Positions 1 to 7,274 of a stretch of DNA of 64,000 nt are shown here, piece after piece. Source of the stretch: JBPEWY01 sp965224095 (GTDB lineage Bacteria; Bacteroidota; Bacteroidia; Flavobacteriales; Flavobacteriaceae); the NCBI GenBank assembly GCA_965224095.1, contig OZ245039.1:2790001-2854000 (forward strand). Reading direction: 5' to 3'. Each line of letters begins with the position of its first letter. Position 1 is the stretch's first letter. The notes below the pieces were generated by a model that saw only the letters and a list, made by a program, of their open reading frames with translations, searched no databases and had not been told where the DNA came from. The position numbers and the translations under genes are program-made.

Positions 1-2
1 AA

Positions 3-281
3 CCGGAGGTGCTTTCTCTGGAGCCGGACCTGAAGTTTTATGATATACAAAACGGATTGTTAAATAAGTTTGCTTCCGAAGACTTAACAACCCTGAATAA
101 GGAAGCTAAACAACAAATATTAGATAAAATTCCGGAAAGCAGTCTAATGGTAACCGCTCGAAAAGAAGCAAAAGAAGCAGTACTCCTAATAGAAAAAATA
201 GTGGAAACTATTGGCTGGAAATTGGATTATTCCGCACTGGAAATAACCGATGAAAAGAAAAATCTTTTAGAAAACAAATAG
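3..281 (+). CDS. C-terminal part of a DUF4230-like protein (5' truncated)
   Basis: The reading frame is open from the first bases of the window, so this is the tail of a gene that begins upstream; the GTG at base 9 is internal rather than a start. The visible 92 or so residues show a proline/aspartate segment (LEPDLKFYDIQNG) followed by a helical region rich in Lys and Glu. This resembles the end of DUF4230 proteins, a Bacteroidota family of unknown function that usually has an N-terminal membrane anchor, which would lie outside the window. The family call is from memory of the pattern and is only moderately secure. Confidence 0.5.
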   Translation, partial: PEVLSLEPDLKFYDIQNGLLNKFASEDLTTLNKEAKQQILDKIPESSLMVTARKEAKEAVLLIEKIVETIGWKLDYSALEITDEKKNLLENK

Positions 282-423
282 TAAAATAAAACTAAAAAGT
301 TTCATTCGTCAACATATTATAGTTATTTATCGATATTCTATGGTTAGCTGACAACAAATTGCGAAATTTGATGTGATTGATTGATAGCGCTTACTTATTT
401 AACTACTTTAAAATGATAAGGTT

Positions 424-702
424 ATGGCACTGGAAATCTTATATCAAAACAACACTGTGGAACTTAAAGGTGAGTTGGATGCTACCAATGTAACCAAGTT
501 TCGATCCTATTTCAAAAATATTTTCGATCAGTTTGACGTCTTTACCGTCAATATAGGAGAGCTTAAAAGGGTAGACGTTGATGGAGTAACTGCTTTCGAA
601 GAATTGTACAAACAATCCGTTCTTAAAAGTAAAAGATTATATCTAACCGGATATGGAAGTCGAGATCTCTATGACCACCTGAGAATGGTTAAGGTTGCAT
701 AA
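424..702 (+). CDS. Single-domain STAS protein (anti-sigma-factor antagonist-like)
   Basis: A 92-residue stand-alone STAS domain: an N-terminal strand pair (LYQNNTVELKGELDATNV), a helix, a central strand ending in RVDVDGVTAF, then a further helix and strand. In SpoIIAA-type proteins the loop after the central strand is D-S-S/T-G and carries the serine phosphorylated by the anti-sigma kinase. Here it reads D-V-D-G, so the phosphorylatable serine is absent. No kinase, phosphatase or sigma factor gene is next to it. It may be a constitutively active antagonist or a scaffold; the partner is unknown. It stands alone, with about 140 bases on each side. Confidence 0.75.
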   Translation: MALEILYQNNTVELKGELDATNVTKFRSYFKNIFDQFDVFTVNIGELKRVDVDGVTAFEELYKQSVLKSKRLYLTGYGSRDLYDHLRMVKVA

Positions 703-770
703 TTGTGCAACGATAATAGTTTATTTCATTTTGTTTAAGTTTTAACGAAAATTAAATTGGTTTTTCGGAA

Positions 771-801
771 GCCTGTGGAATAATTAAATTGTTCTACAGG
801 C
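771..801 (+). terminator. Hairpin downstream of the STAS gene
   Basis: Inverted repeat GCCTGTGGAA (771-780) and TTCTACAGGC (792-801), one mismatched pair, loop of 11 bases, followed by TTTTCGGTTTG. The T tract is interrupted, so termination may be partial. Confidence 0.45.
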
Positions 802-841
802 TTTTCGGTTTGTTATATCTTTACGTAAAAATTAAATTCTA

Positions 842-1252
842 ATGAAACCTGGAGTTTTTATAGCCTTATTGCTTTTTACCTTTGGATGTAGCTCGGTACA
901 CAACGCAGAATCAAGTATTGATCTGGAAAAGGAAAAGTTAATTGGTACCTGGGAATATGTGGCATATTCCGGCGGGATTGCGGGATTACCCGAAAGCCCT
1001 GCTGTCGAGGATATCCAAATAATTTTTGGAAACAGAGGAAGCTATCAGGAATTCTTGAATGGAACGTTAACCCGGAAAACCGTTTTTGATGTGATTTACG
1101 AAGAATCCGCTTTAGGCCATGGCCTAAAGCTTTTTCTTGTTATCGGAAACGATCAAACCGAGAAAGTGAGGTTTGAGTTTCAGGAGGAAAAACTGGTTGT
1201 TTTTGGAGATCATGTAGATGCCATGTCGAAAATTTACAAAAGGATAAAGTGA
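842..1252 (+). CDS. Lipocalin-like lipoprotein, 136 aa
   Basis: Short signal peptide with a lipobox (TFGC, Cys16) predicts an outer- or inner-membrane lipoprotein. The mature part begins with a helix and LIGTWEYVAYSGG, followed by alternating beta strands. The pattern LxGTWxx near the start is typical of the small lipocalin-like beta-barrels common in Bacteroidota. No ligand can be read from the sequence. Its stop codon overlaps the GTG start of the next gene (GTGA), so the two are probably translated together. The family assignment rests on the motif and predicted strand pattern only. Confidence 0.6.
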   Translation: MKPGVFIALLLFTFGCSSVHNAESSIDLEKEKLIGTWEYVAYSGGIAGLPESPAVEDIQIIFGNRGSYQEFLNGTLTRKTVFDVIYEESALGHGLKLFLVIGNDQTEKVRFEFQEEKLVVFGDHVDAMSKIYKRIK

Positions 1253-1614
1253 ATATTGAAGAAATAAGAACCTACTGTATTTCCAGAAAAGGAGTCAGTG
1301 AAGAATTTCCTTTTGATCAGGATACTTTGGTGTTTAAGGTAATGGGTAAAATATTTGCGCTACTTCCGTTGGAAAAATGGGAGCGCGGAGATGCGGTTAT
1401 GAATCTGAAGTGCGAACCGCAAAGAGCCGAGCTGTTACGCAATAGATACCATAGCATTTATGGAGGCTATCATATGAATAAAAAGCACTGGAATACAATT
1501 AATATTGCTTCCGGAGAACTCTCTCCCGCTTTAATCAGAGAACTCATAGACCATTCTTATGACATGGTAGTTAAAGGGCTTCCCAAAAAAAAGCGCGAAG
1601 AGCTGAATTCTTGA
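1249..1614 (+). CDS. MmcQ/YjbR-family protein
   Basis: A 121-residue protein of the MmcQ/YjbR family, which has a CyaY-like fold and is described as DNA-binding. The family pattern is clear: an N-terminal helix with CISRKGVSEEFPFD, then FKVMGKIFALL, an NLKCEP strand, the GGYHMNKKHWNTI segment and a C-terminal helix with LIRELIDHSYDMVVKGLPKK. Length is normal for the family. The start is GTG at 1249, overlapping the upstream TGA by three bases; no earlier in-frame start fits. The cellular role in Bacteroidota is not established. Confidence 0.85.
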   Translation: MNIEEIRTYCISRKGVSEEFPFDQDTLVFKVMGKIFALLPLEKWERGDAVMNLKCEPQRAELLRNRYHSIYGGYHMNKKHWNTINIASGELSPALIRELIDHSYDMVVKGLPKKKREELNS

Positions 1615-1661
1615 CGTTTTTAAGTGATATACAAGAATATAGAATACCTAAATAATAATCC

Positions 1662-1669
1662 TATTTTTG
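1662..1669 (+). promoter_or_regulatory. -7 element (TATTTTTG) for the PhnA/YjdM-like gene
   Basis: TATTTTTG matches the Bacteroidota -7 consensus TAnnTTTG exactly and lies 18 bases before the ATG at 1688. No clear -33 TTG partner is seen at the usual distance. Confidence 0.5.
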
Positions 1670-1687
1670 CGGGAAAGACCCTTACAA

Positions 1688-2260
1688 ATGAAACTTGAAA
1701 AACAATTACAGGAAAGAAGCAAGGCCTGTTGTGAACTTTGCGGAGCTAAGGAAGATCTTAGCCTTTATACAATTCCTCCCGCCAGGGAAGGAAATGCTGA
1801 GAACAGCTTGCTATGTTGTGATATTTGCCTGCAGCAAATAGAATTTCCCGATACGATAAATCCGAATCACTGGCGTTGCCTGAACGATGCCATGTGGAGT
1901 GAGCATAAACCGGTACAGATTATGGCCTGGCGAATGCTGTATCGTTTAAAACATGAGGGTTGGCCCCAGGATCTTTTAGATATGATGTATCTGGATGAGG
2001 AAACATTACTCCTGGCGAAAGCTACGGAAATCGAAAATGAATCTTCTGTGATTCACAAAGACAGCAACGGGGTTGTTCTGAAACCGGGAGATAATGTGGT
2101 ATTAATTAAAGACCTTCCGGTTAAAGGTTCCAGTATGGTTGCCAAACGAGGTACGGCAGTACGAAGAATTTCAGTCGATCAGGAGAATGAAGCGTATATA
2201 GAAGGGAAAGTAGACGGTCAGCATATTGTAATCCTCACCAAATACGTAAAAAAAATATAA
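1688..2260 (+). CDS. PhnA/YjdM-family zinc-ribbon protein
   Basis: A 190-residue protein of the PhnA/YjdM family. The N-terminal zinc ribbon has two Cys pairs (CELCGA and CCDIC), followed by a helical linker around NHWRCLNDAMWSE. The C-terminal SH3-like domain carries the family signature DSNGVVLKPGDNVVLIKDL and KGTxVRxI. Despite the phn name, family members are not phosphonoacetate hydrolases and the function is unknown. The ATG at 1688 (MKLEKQL) is preferred to a TTG at 1667 that falls inside the promoter element. It converges on the small gene at 2263-2403. Confidence 0.85.
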   Translation: MKLEKQLQERSKACCELCGAKEDLSLYTIPPAREGNAENSLLCCDICLQQIEFPDTINPNHWRCLNDAMWSEHKPVQIMAWRMLYRLKHEGWPQDLLDMMYLDEETLLLAKATEIENESSVIHKDSNGVVLKPGDNVVLIKDLPVKGSSMVAKRGTAVRRISVDQENEAYIEGKVDGQHIVILTKYVKKI

Positions 2261-2262
2261 AC

Positions 2263-2403
2263 CTAATCCGGATCTTTTTTTCTGAACAGTTCAAATCCCA
2301 GGGGTATTACCAGGAGAAGAAACAAATACTTTCCGGTTAATAAACCTATCAGTGTAATCAGAGTACCTGCTAACAAAATAAGATTCAAATACTTTTTATT
2401 CAT
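2263..2403 (-). CDS. Small hydrophobic membrane peptide, 46 aa
   Basis: An ORF below the usual length cut-offs: ATG at 2403, stop at 2263, 46 codons. The product starts MNKKYLNLILLAG, has two hydrophobic stretches (about residues 5-21 and 26-38) separated by LTGK, and ends in a charged tail RKKDPD. This is the layout of a two-pass or hairpin membrane miniprotein. It fills the gap between the YjdM-like gene and the AraC gene, with 5 bases to the latter's stop, so it would be co-transcribed downstream of the regulator. Function unknown. No homology can be claimed without a search. Confidence 0.6.
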   Translation of the reverse strand: MNKKYLNLILLAGTLITLIGLLTGKYLFLLLVIPLGFELFRKKDPD

Positions 2404-2408
2404 AAAAA

Positions 2409-3263
2409 TTATTTTAAAACCTTTAAAGCTTCCTTTCTAAAGTTTGTAGGACTTGTATTTTTAATAGACTTAAACTGGCGGTTAAAATTTGATATATTTT
2501 TAAAGCCGCAACTATCGGCAATTTGCGCAATAGTTAATTCCTGATCTTTAACCAGTAACTCACATACCTTGGCCACCCGGATTTCTTTTAAAAATTCAAA
2601 ATATGTTTTGTTTGTGTGTTGTTTAAAGTATCTGCAAAAAGCATTTTCACTCATATTTGCCACGTCGGATATTTCCCGTAGGGAGATATCTTTTTCATAG
2701 TGATTCATGGTGTGTGTAAAAACATCACTTATCCGTTTTCCTTCGTGCTCGGAATACCTTTTTTTAACAAGATGTGTGGCCAACACCTGCTTTTTGCACG
2801 TATTTAATTGTTGCAAAAGCTGCAGAAAAACAATAATTCTTTCCGGCCCTTTACGTTGCCCGAACAAATAAAAATATTCTCTAATTTGGCTTTGGAGGGA
2901 AGTTGCCATAAAACCCCTTTCACAACTTTCAAAAAAAGGATGAAGCGGTCTCATTTCCGGAAGATCAAAAAAACGCTCACCCAGACAGGAGGGTGTAAAG
3001 AATATAGACAACATAACAGAAACCTCCCCGGAGGGTTCACTTCGATATACATGAGGTGTCTGACTTCCTATTACAAAAATATCACCCGCCTTATAAGGTG
3101 TCATGGTATTCATAACCAATAAGTTCCCCGTTCCCCTTTCAATAAAACTCAATTGAATTTCTTCATGTTGATGCAGTTTGTTATAAAAGAAAAGTTCCCG
3201 GTCTTCCTGAAAAATAAGTGTATCTTTTAGTGTTTTGGGAATTTTAAAGGGATAGACTTTCAT
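2409..3263 (-). CDS. AraC-family regulator with cupin sensor, probable hydroxyproline-cluster regulator
   Basis: A 284-residue cytoplasmic regulator. Residues about 15-110 form an AraC-type cupin with HQHEEIQL and GTGNLLVM, typical of a small-molecule sensing domain. The C-terminal 100 residues contain the two helix-turn-helix motifs (DISLREISDVANMSENAFCRYFKQHT and the second around IAQIADSCGFKNISNFNRQFK), ending in SPTNFRK. The start at 3263 (MKVYPFKIP) is preferred; an upstream ATG at 3341 would add residues with no family counterpart and consume the promoter region. It is divergent from the hydroxyproline operon at 3407, which makes it the likely local activator. Ligand not known; inference from position. 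Confidence 0.85.
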   Translation of the reverse strand: MKVYPFKIPKTLKDTLIFQEDRELFFYNKLHQHEEIQLSFIERGTGNLLVMNTMTPYKAGDIFVIGSQTPHVYRSEPSGEVSVMLSIFFTPSCLGERFFDLPEMRPLHPFFESCERGFMATSLQSQIREYFYLFGQRKGPERIIVFLQLLQQLNTCKKQVLATHLVKKRYSEHEGKRISDVFTHTMNHYEKDISLREISDVANMSENAFCRYFKQHTNKTYFEFLKEIRVAKVCELLVKDQELTIAQIADSCGFKNISNFNRQFKSIKNTSPTNFRKEALKVLK

Positions 3264-3322
3264 ACGAAAATAGCGATTATATGTGAAAATATTATTCAAA
3301 TATAATGATGTTTTAACAAAAA

Positions 3323-3346
3323 CATGATAATATAGTATCATGATAA
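3323..3346. promoter_or_regulatory. Candidate operator in the AraC / hydroxyproline operon intergenic region
   Basis: CATGATAA occurs twice (3323-3330 and 3339-3346, period 16), and ATGATA (3324-3329) with TATCAT (3336-3341) forms a dyad. It lies 37 bases upstream of the -7 element of the operon. ATGATA and TATCAT recur in the other divergent hydroxyproline promoter region at 12386-12411. Binding by the AraC protein is inferred. Confidence 0.35.
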
Positions 3347-3382
3347 GATAATTAATATAAATTCACCTTCTCTTGCTTGGTT

Positions 3383-3390
3383 TACTTTTG
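3383..3390 (+). promoter_or_regulatory. -7 element (TACTTTTG) of the hydroxyproline operon
   Basis: TACTTTTG matches TAnnTTTG and ends 16 bases before the ATG at 3407. There is no good -33 TTG at the usual spacing, as expected for an activator-dependent promoter. Confidence 0.55.
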
Positions 3391-3406
3391 AAAAAAAATA
3401 ATAACT

Positions 3407-4321
3407 ATGAGTTTTGAATGGAAAGGCGTTATGCCAGCGGTAACTACTAAGTTTACTGATTCAGATCAATTAGACTTGAAAATGTTTGAAACAAACATTG
3501 AAGCTCAATTGGAGGCAGGTGTACATGGAATAGTCCTGGGAGGTACTTTAGGAGAGGCCAGTACACTTAGCGAGGAAGAAAAAAGGACATTGACCCGTGA
3601 AACTGTTCAAATAGTGGAAGGGAAGGTCCCGGTATTAATCAATATAGCCGAACAAACTACTAAAAATGCTATAAAAGCAGCTCAACAGGCAGAAGAAGAT
3701 GGAGCTAAAGCACTTATGATGCTGCCCCCAATGAGGTATAAAGCAAACGATTTGGAAACAGTAACCTATTTTAAACAGGTGGCAACCAATACTTCCTTAC
3801 CCATCATGGTATATAATAATCCGGTTGATTATAAAATTGAGGTAACACTGGATATGTTTGAAGAACTTCTGGAATGTAATAATATTCAGGCCGTTAAAGA
3901 GTCGACAAGAGATATATCAAATGTCACCCGTATAAAAAAACGTTTTGGAAACCGATTAAAAATAATGACCGGGGTGGATACGCTGGCATTAGAAAGCTTA
4001 TTAATGGGGGCAGATGGATGGATTGCAGGATTAGTGTGTGCGTTTCCGGCCGAGACCGTAGCCATTTACGAATTACAGAAAGCGGGAAGAATTCAGGAGG
4101 CATTAGCTATATACAGGTGGTTTCTCCCTTTACTGGAACTGGATATTAACCCACAGCTGGTGCAAAATATTAAACTCGCTGAAGTAGCTACGGGAATAGG
4201 GACAGAAAACGTTCGAGCACCGAGATTACCTCTGTCGGGGGAAGAGCGTATCAGAGTATTAAAAGTTATTGAAGCAGGATTAAAAGACAGGCCTTATCTT
4301 CCGGACTATAAAAATTTGTAA
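3407..4321 (+). CDS. DapA-family 4-hydroxy-1-pyrroline-2-carboxylate deaminase (probable)
   Basis: A 304-residue class I aldolase-fold protein of the dihydrodipicolinate synthase family. Visible landmarks are GGTLGE (45-50), the catalytic tyrosine in YNNP (Tyr136) and the Schiff-base lysine in AVKES (Lys164). In hydroxyproline catabolism a DapA homologue deaminates and dehydrates 1-pyrroline-4-hydroxy-2-carboxylate to 2-oxoglutarate semialdehyde, and the next enzymes in this operon are the epimerase, oxidase and semialdehyde dehydrogenase of that route. A true dapA is unlikely in this context. It is the first gene of the operon, divergent from the AraC regulator. Assignment is family plus context. 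Confidence 0.85.
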   Translation: MSFEWKGVMPAVTTKFTDSDQLDLKMFETNIEAQLEAGVHGIVLGGTLGEASTLSEEEKRTLTRETVQIVEGKVPVLINIAEQTTKNAIKAAQQAEEDGAKALMMLPPMRYKANDLETVTYFKQVATNTSLPIMVYNNPVDYKIEVTLDMFEELLECNNIQAVKESTRDISNVTRIKKRFGNRLKIMTGVDTLALESLLMGADGWIAGLVCAFPAETVAIYELQKAGRIQEALAIYRWFLPLLELDINPQLVQNIKLAEVATGIGTENVRAPRLPLSGEERIRVLKVIEAGLKDRPYLPDYKNL

Positions 4322-4356
4322 TTTTATAAGAATGCAACATTAATTCTTTTAAAACA

Positions 4357-4626
4357 ATGCTGGAAATCAGACCAACATGCGAACATTGCAACAAGGCACT
4401 TCCCTACGATTCGGAAGAAGCCATGATTTGTACATTCGAGTGCACATTTTGTAAAGATTGTGTAGAAAAGGTTCTGCATGCTGTATGCCCAAATTGTGGC
4501 GGAGGATTTGAGCGACGGCCAATCAGGCCTGAGTTTTTGTTGAAAAAATATCCGGTATCCCAAAAAATTATACACAAACCTGTGGATATTGAAAAACACT
4601 TAAAACGAATTAAAAGACAAACTTGA
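4357..4626 (+). CDS. DUF1272 zinc-binding protein
   Basis: An 89-residue protein with the DUF1272 pattern: LEIRPTCEHC at the start, then CTFECTFCKDC and CPNCGGGFERRPIRP. The Cys pairs (CEHC, CTFC/CKDC, CPNC) suggest one or two structural zinc sites. The C-terminal 30 residues are basic. It sits within the hydroxyproline operon, 35 bases after the deaminase and 25 before the dehydrogenase, on the same strand, so it is co-transcribed. DUF1272 has no established function, and nothing in the sequence shows why it belongs to this pathway. Confidence 0.85.
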   Translation: MLEIRPTCEHCNKALPYDSEEAMICTFECTFCKDCVEKVLHAVCPNCGGGFERRPIRPEFLLKKYPVSQKIIHKPVDIEKHLKRIKRQT

Positions 4627-4651
4627 TTTTGTTGAGTTTTACAAAAAACAC

Positions 4652-6235
4652 ATGATTACTGGAAAAAATTATATAGGACAGCAACTGTCTGCCGATGGAG
4701 CTAAAACGTACAAAACATTTAACCCGAAACTTAATCTGGAAAATGATCACGTTTTTTATGAGGCTACTGAACAAGAAATAAACGAAGCTGTAAATAAGGC
4801 TTCAAAGGCATTTAAGGAATTTAGAAATTTTCCTCGGGAAAAAAAGGCAGCATTTTTAAATGCCATAGCCGAAGAGATCTTGGCATTGGATGATGAGCTG
4901 GTTCGGGTGTATTGCTCAGAAACCGGTTTACCGGAAGGCAGGGCTAAAGGGGAACGTGGCAGAACAGTGGGTCAGTTACGCATGTTTGCCGATTTGGTCC
5001 TGGAAGGTTCCTGGGTAAATGCAACTATAGATACCGCTATACCGGATAGAACGCCTGTCTCCAAACCGGATTTACGAAAAATGCTAATTCCTTTGGGGCC
5101 CATAGTAGTATTTGGAGCGAGTAATTTTCCTTTGGCGTATTCAACGGCAGGAGGAGATACCGCCAGTGCATTGGCAGCGGGATGCCCCGTTATTGTTAAA
5201 TCGCACCCTATGCATGCAGGAACCGGCGAAATGATTGCTTCTGCTATTGTCAAGGCAGCAATAAGAACGGGAATGCCCGATGGTGTTTTTTCTAACCTTA
5301 ACAGCAGTGGAATAGAGGTCGGGGTACATTTAGTAAAGCATCCTGAAGTGAAGGGTGTTGGTTTTACCGGAAGTATACGTGGAGGAAGAGCACTATTCGA
5401 TTTGGCGGCACAAAGAGACGAACCCATTCCGGTATTTGCCGAGATGGGGAGTATTAATCCGGTAGTTATTTTACCGGAAGCCGCTAAGAACAGAGCGGGT
5501 AATCTCGCAACTACGTATGCCAAATCCATTACTTTAGGAACCGGACAATTTTGTACTAATCCCGGATTAATTCTGGGAGTTAAAGGGGAAGCTCTTGATA
5601 ATTTTGTAAAAATACTTTCCGATGAGATTGTAAAAATAGAGCCTTCCTGTATGCTTCATCCCAATATTGTAGGGGCCTATGAAAACAATAGGAAAAAAGC
5701 ACTTTCTCAGGATGGGATTATGGTAACGGCAGAAAGGGAAACAGAAGTGCTGGCCAATTATGCCAGACAAACAGTAACTACCGTGGAAGGAGATACATTT
5801 TTAAAAAATACAACACTACATCAGGAAGTCTTTGGCCCATTTTCAATGGTAGTAAGATGTAACAGCACTGAACAACTGGAACGGATTATCGCCGCACTGG
5901 AGGGCCAGTTAACGGGAACCTTAATTGCGGAAGAGGGAGAAGCTGTCAAGTATCAAAGCCTCGTTGAAGCTTTGCAAAACAGAGTCGGACGTATTATTTA
6001 CAATGGTGTTCCCACTGGGGTTGAAGTTTGCCCTTCTATGTTGCACGGAGGTCCTTATCCCGCCTCAACCGATTCCCGTTTTACCGCGGTTGGAATTCAT
6101 GCGGTTAAACGCTGGGTAAGGCCCTTTAGTTATCAGGATTGGCCGGATGAATTATTACCGGAAGCCTTACAAAATAGTAACCCTCTTGGAATTTCAAGAC
6201 GTATAAATAATCAGGTAACTTCGAGTTCTGTTTAA
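4652..6235 (+). CDS. 2-oxoglutarate semialdehyde dehydrogenase (NADP-type ALDH)
   Basis: A 527-residue aldehyde dehydrogenase that would oxidise 2-oxoglutarate semialdehyde to 2-oxoglutarate, the last step of trans-4-hydroxyproline catabolism. Catalytic and cofactor residues are all visible: Asn158 in GASNFP, Lys183 in VIVKSHP, GFTGS at 237-241, Glu264 in FAEMGS and the nucleophile Cys301 in GQFCTNPG. Length and the GQFCTNPG motif fit the NADP-linked ketoglutarate semialdehyde branch, which is longer than ordinary ALDHs. Its TAA shares its last base with the ATG of the epimerase gene, so translation is probably coupled. Confidence 0.9.
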   Translation: MITGKNYIGQQLSADGAKTYKTFNPKLNLENDHVFYEATEQEINEAVNKASKAFKEFRNFPREKKAAFLNAIAEEILALDDELVRVYCSETGLPEGRAKGERGRTVGQLRMFADLVLEGSWVNATIDTAIPDRTPVSKPDLRKMLIPLGPIVVFGASNFPLAYSTAGGDTASALAAGCPVIVKSHPMHAGTGEMIASAIVKAAIRTGMPDGVFSNLNSSGIEVGVHLVKHPEVKGVGFTGSIRGGRALFDLAAQRDEPIPVFAEMGSINPVVILPEAAKNRAGNLATTYAKSITLGTGQFCTNPGLILGVKGEALDNFVKILSDEIVKIEPSCMLHPNIVGAYENNRKKALSQDGIMVTAERETEVLANYARQTVTTVEGDTFLKNTTLHQEVFGPFSMVVRCNSTEQLERIIAALEGQLTGTLIAEEGEAVKYQSLVEALQNRVGRIIYNGVPTGVEVCPSMLHGGPYPASTDSRFTAVGIHAVKRWVRPFSYQDWPDELLPEALQNSNPLGISRRINNQVTSSSV

Positions 6236-7245
6236 TGGCCAGATCTGTATTTAAATGTATTGATGCACACACCTGCGGAAATCCGGTACGCCTGGTAAAA
6301 GAAGGCGGGCCTGATTTAAAAGGTGCCAGTATGAGTGAAAAACGCCAGCACTTTTTAAGGGAGTACGACTGGATAAGAAAAGGATTGATGTTTGAACCCA
6401 GAGGGCATGATATGATGAGTGGTAGTATTTTGTACCCTCCGCATGATCCTGCAAATGATGTGGCCATCCTGTTCATTGAAACCTCCGGATGTCTGCCTAT
6501 GTGCGGGCACGGTACTATTGGCAGTATGACAATTGCACTTGAAGAAGGTTTGCTCAAACCCAAAAAACCCGGAAGAATTAGGATGGAAGCTCCGGCAGGA
6601 CTGGTTGAAATTGAGTACAGGGAAGTGCAGGGAAAAGTAGAATGGATTAAACTTGTTAATGTTAAGAGTTATTTGGCGGCGGAAGGTTTAACTGTGGTAT
6701 GCGACGACCTGGGGGAGTTGGCCTTCGATGTAGCTTATGGCGGGAATTACTACGCCATTGTAGACCCACAGGAACGCTTTTCCGGAGTACAGGATGTTAC
6801 CGCGGGTAAAATTATTCAATGGTCTCAGGAGGTCAGAAAAAGAATCAATGAAAAATACCCGAATATGTTTATACATCCGGAGAATGATACCATTCGGGAT
6901 GTGACACATATGTTGTGGACCGGAGATCCGATTGATATTGCTTCTTCCGGAAGGAATGCCGTATTTTACGGAGATAAGGCCATTGACAGAAGCCCTTGCG
7001 GAACAGGTACATCGGCTCGTATGGCACAGTTGTATGCAAAAGGGAAATTAAAAAAAGGCGAAGCGTTTATACATGAAAGCTACATTGGGAGTAAATTTAT
7101 TGGCACTATTGAGGAAGAAACCGAATTAGATGGTAAACCGGCCATTATTCCAGGTGTTAAAGGTTGGGCTAAAATATACGGGTATAATACTATTGTTATT
7201 GATGATGACGATGATCCGTATGCGCATGGTTTTCAGGTAATATAA
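6235..7245 (+). CDS. 4-hydroxyproline 2-epimerase (proline racemase family, Cys/Cys)
   Basis: A 336-residue proline racemase-family enzyme. Both catalytic cysteines are present: Cys90 in PMCGHGT and Cys255 in SPCGTGTSA. The Cys/Cys pair is the racemase/epimerase type and separates it from the Cys/Thr dehydratase encoded at 10298-11362. It would convert trans-4-hydroxy-L-proline to cis-4-hydroxy-D-proline, the substrate of the oxidase encoded next. Proline racemase itself cannot be excluded by the motif alone, but the operon argues for hydroxyproline. The start overlaps the stop of the ALDH gene by one base. Confidence 0.9.
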   Translation: MARSVFKCIDAHTCGNPVRLVKEGGPDLKGASMSEKRQHFLREYDWIRKGLMFEPRGHDMMSGSILYPPHDPANDVAILFIETSGCLPMCGHGTIGSMTIALEEGLLKPKKPGRIRMEAPAGLVEIEYREVQGKVEWIKLVNVKSYLAAEGLTVVCDDLGELAFDVAYGGNYYAIVDPQERFSGVQDVTAGKIIQWSQEVRKRINEKYPNMFIHPENDTIRDVTHMLWTGDPIDIASSGRNAVFYGDKAIDRSPCGTGTSARMAQLYAKGKLKKGEAFIHESYIGSKFIGTIEEETELDGKPAIIPGVKGWAKIYGYNTIVIDDDDDPYAHGFQVI

Positions 7246-7274
7246 AGTACAAATAAAATAAACAGATTCGAGTA

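Noticed and set aside
2808..3122. A 104-codon plus-strand open frame
   Set aside because: It lies wholly within the AraC regulator on the other strand and has no family features; a shadow frame.
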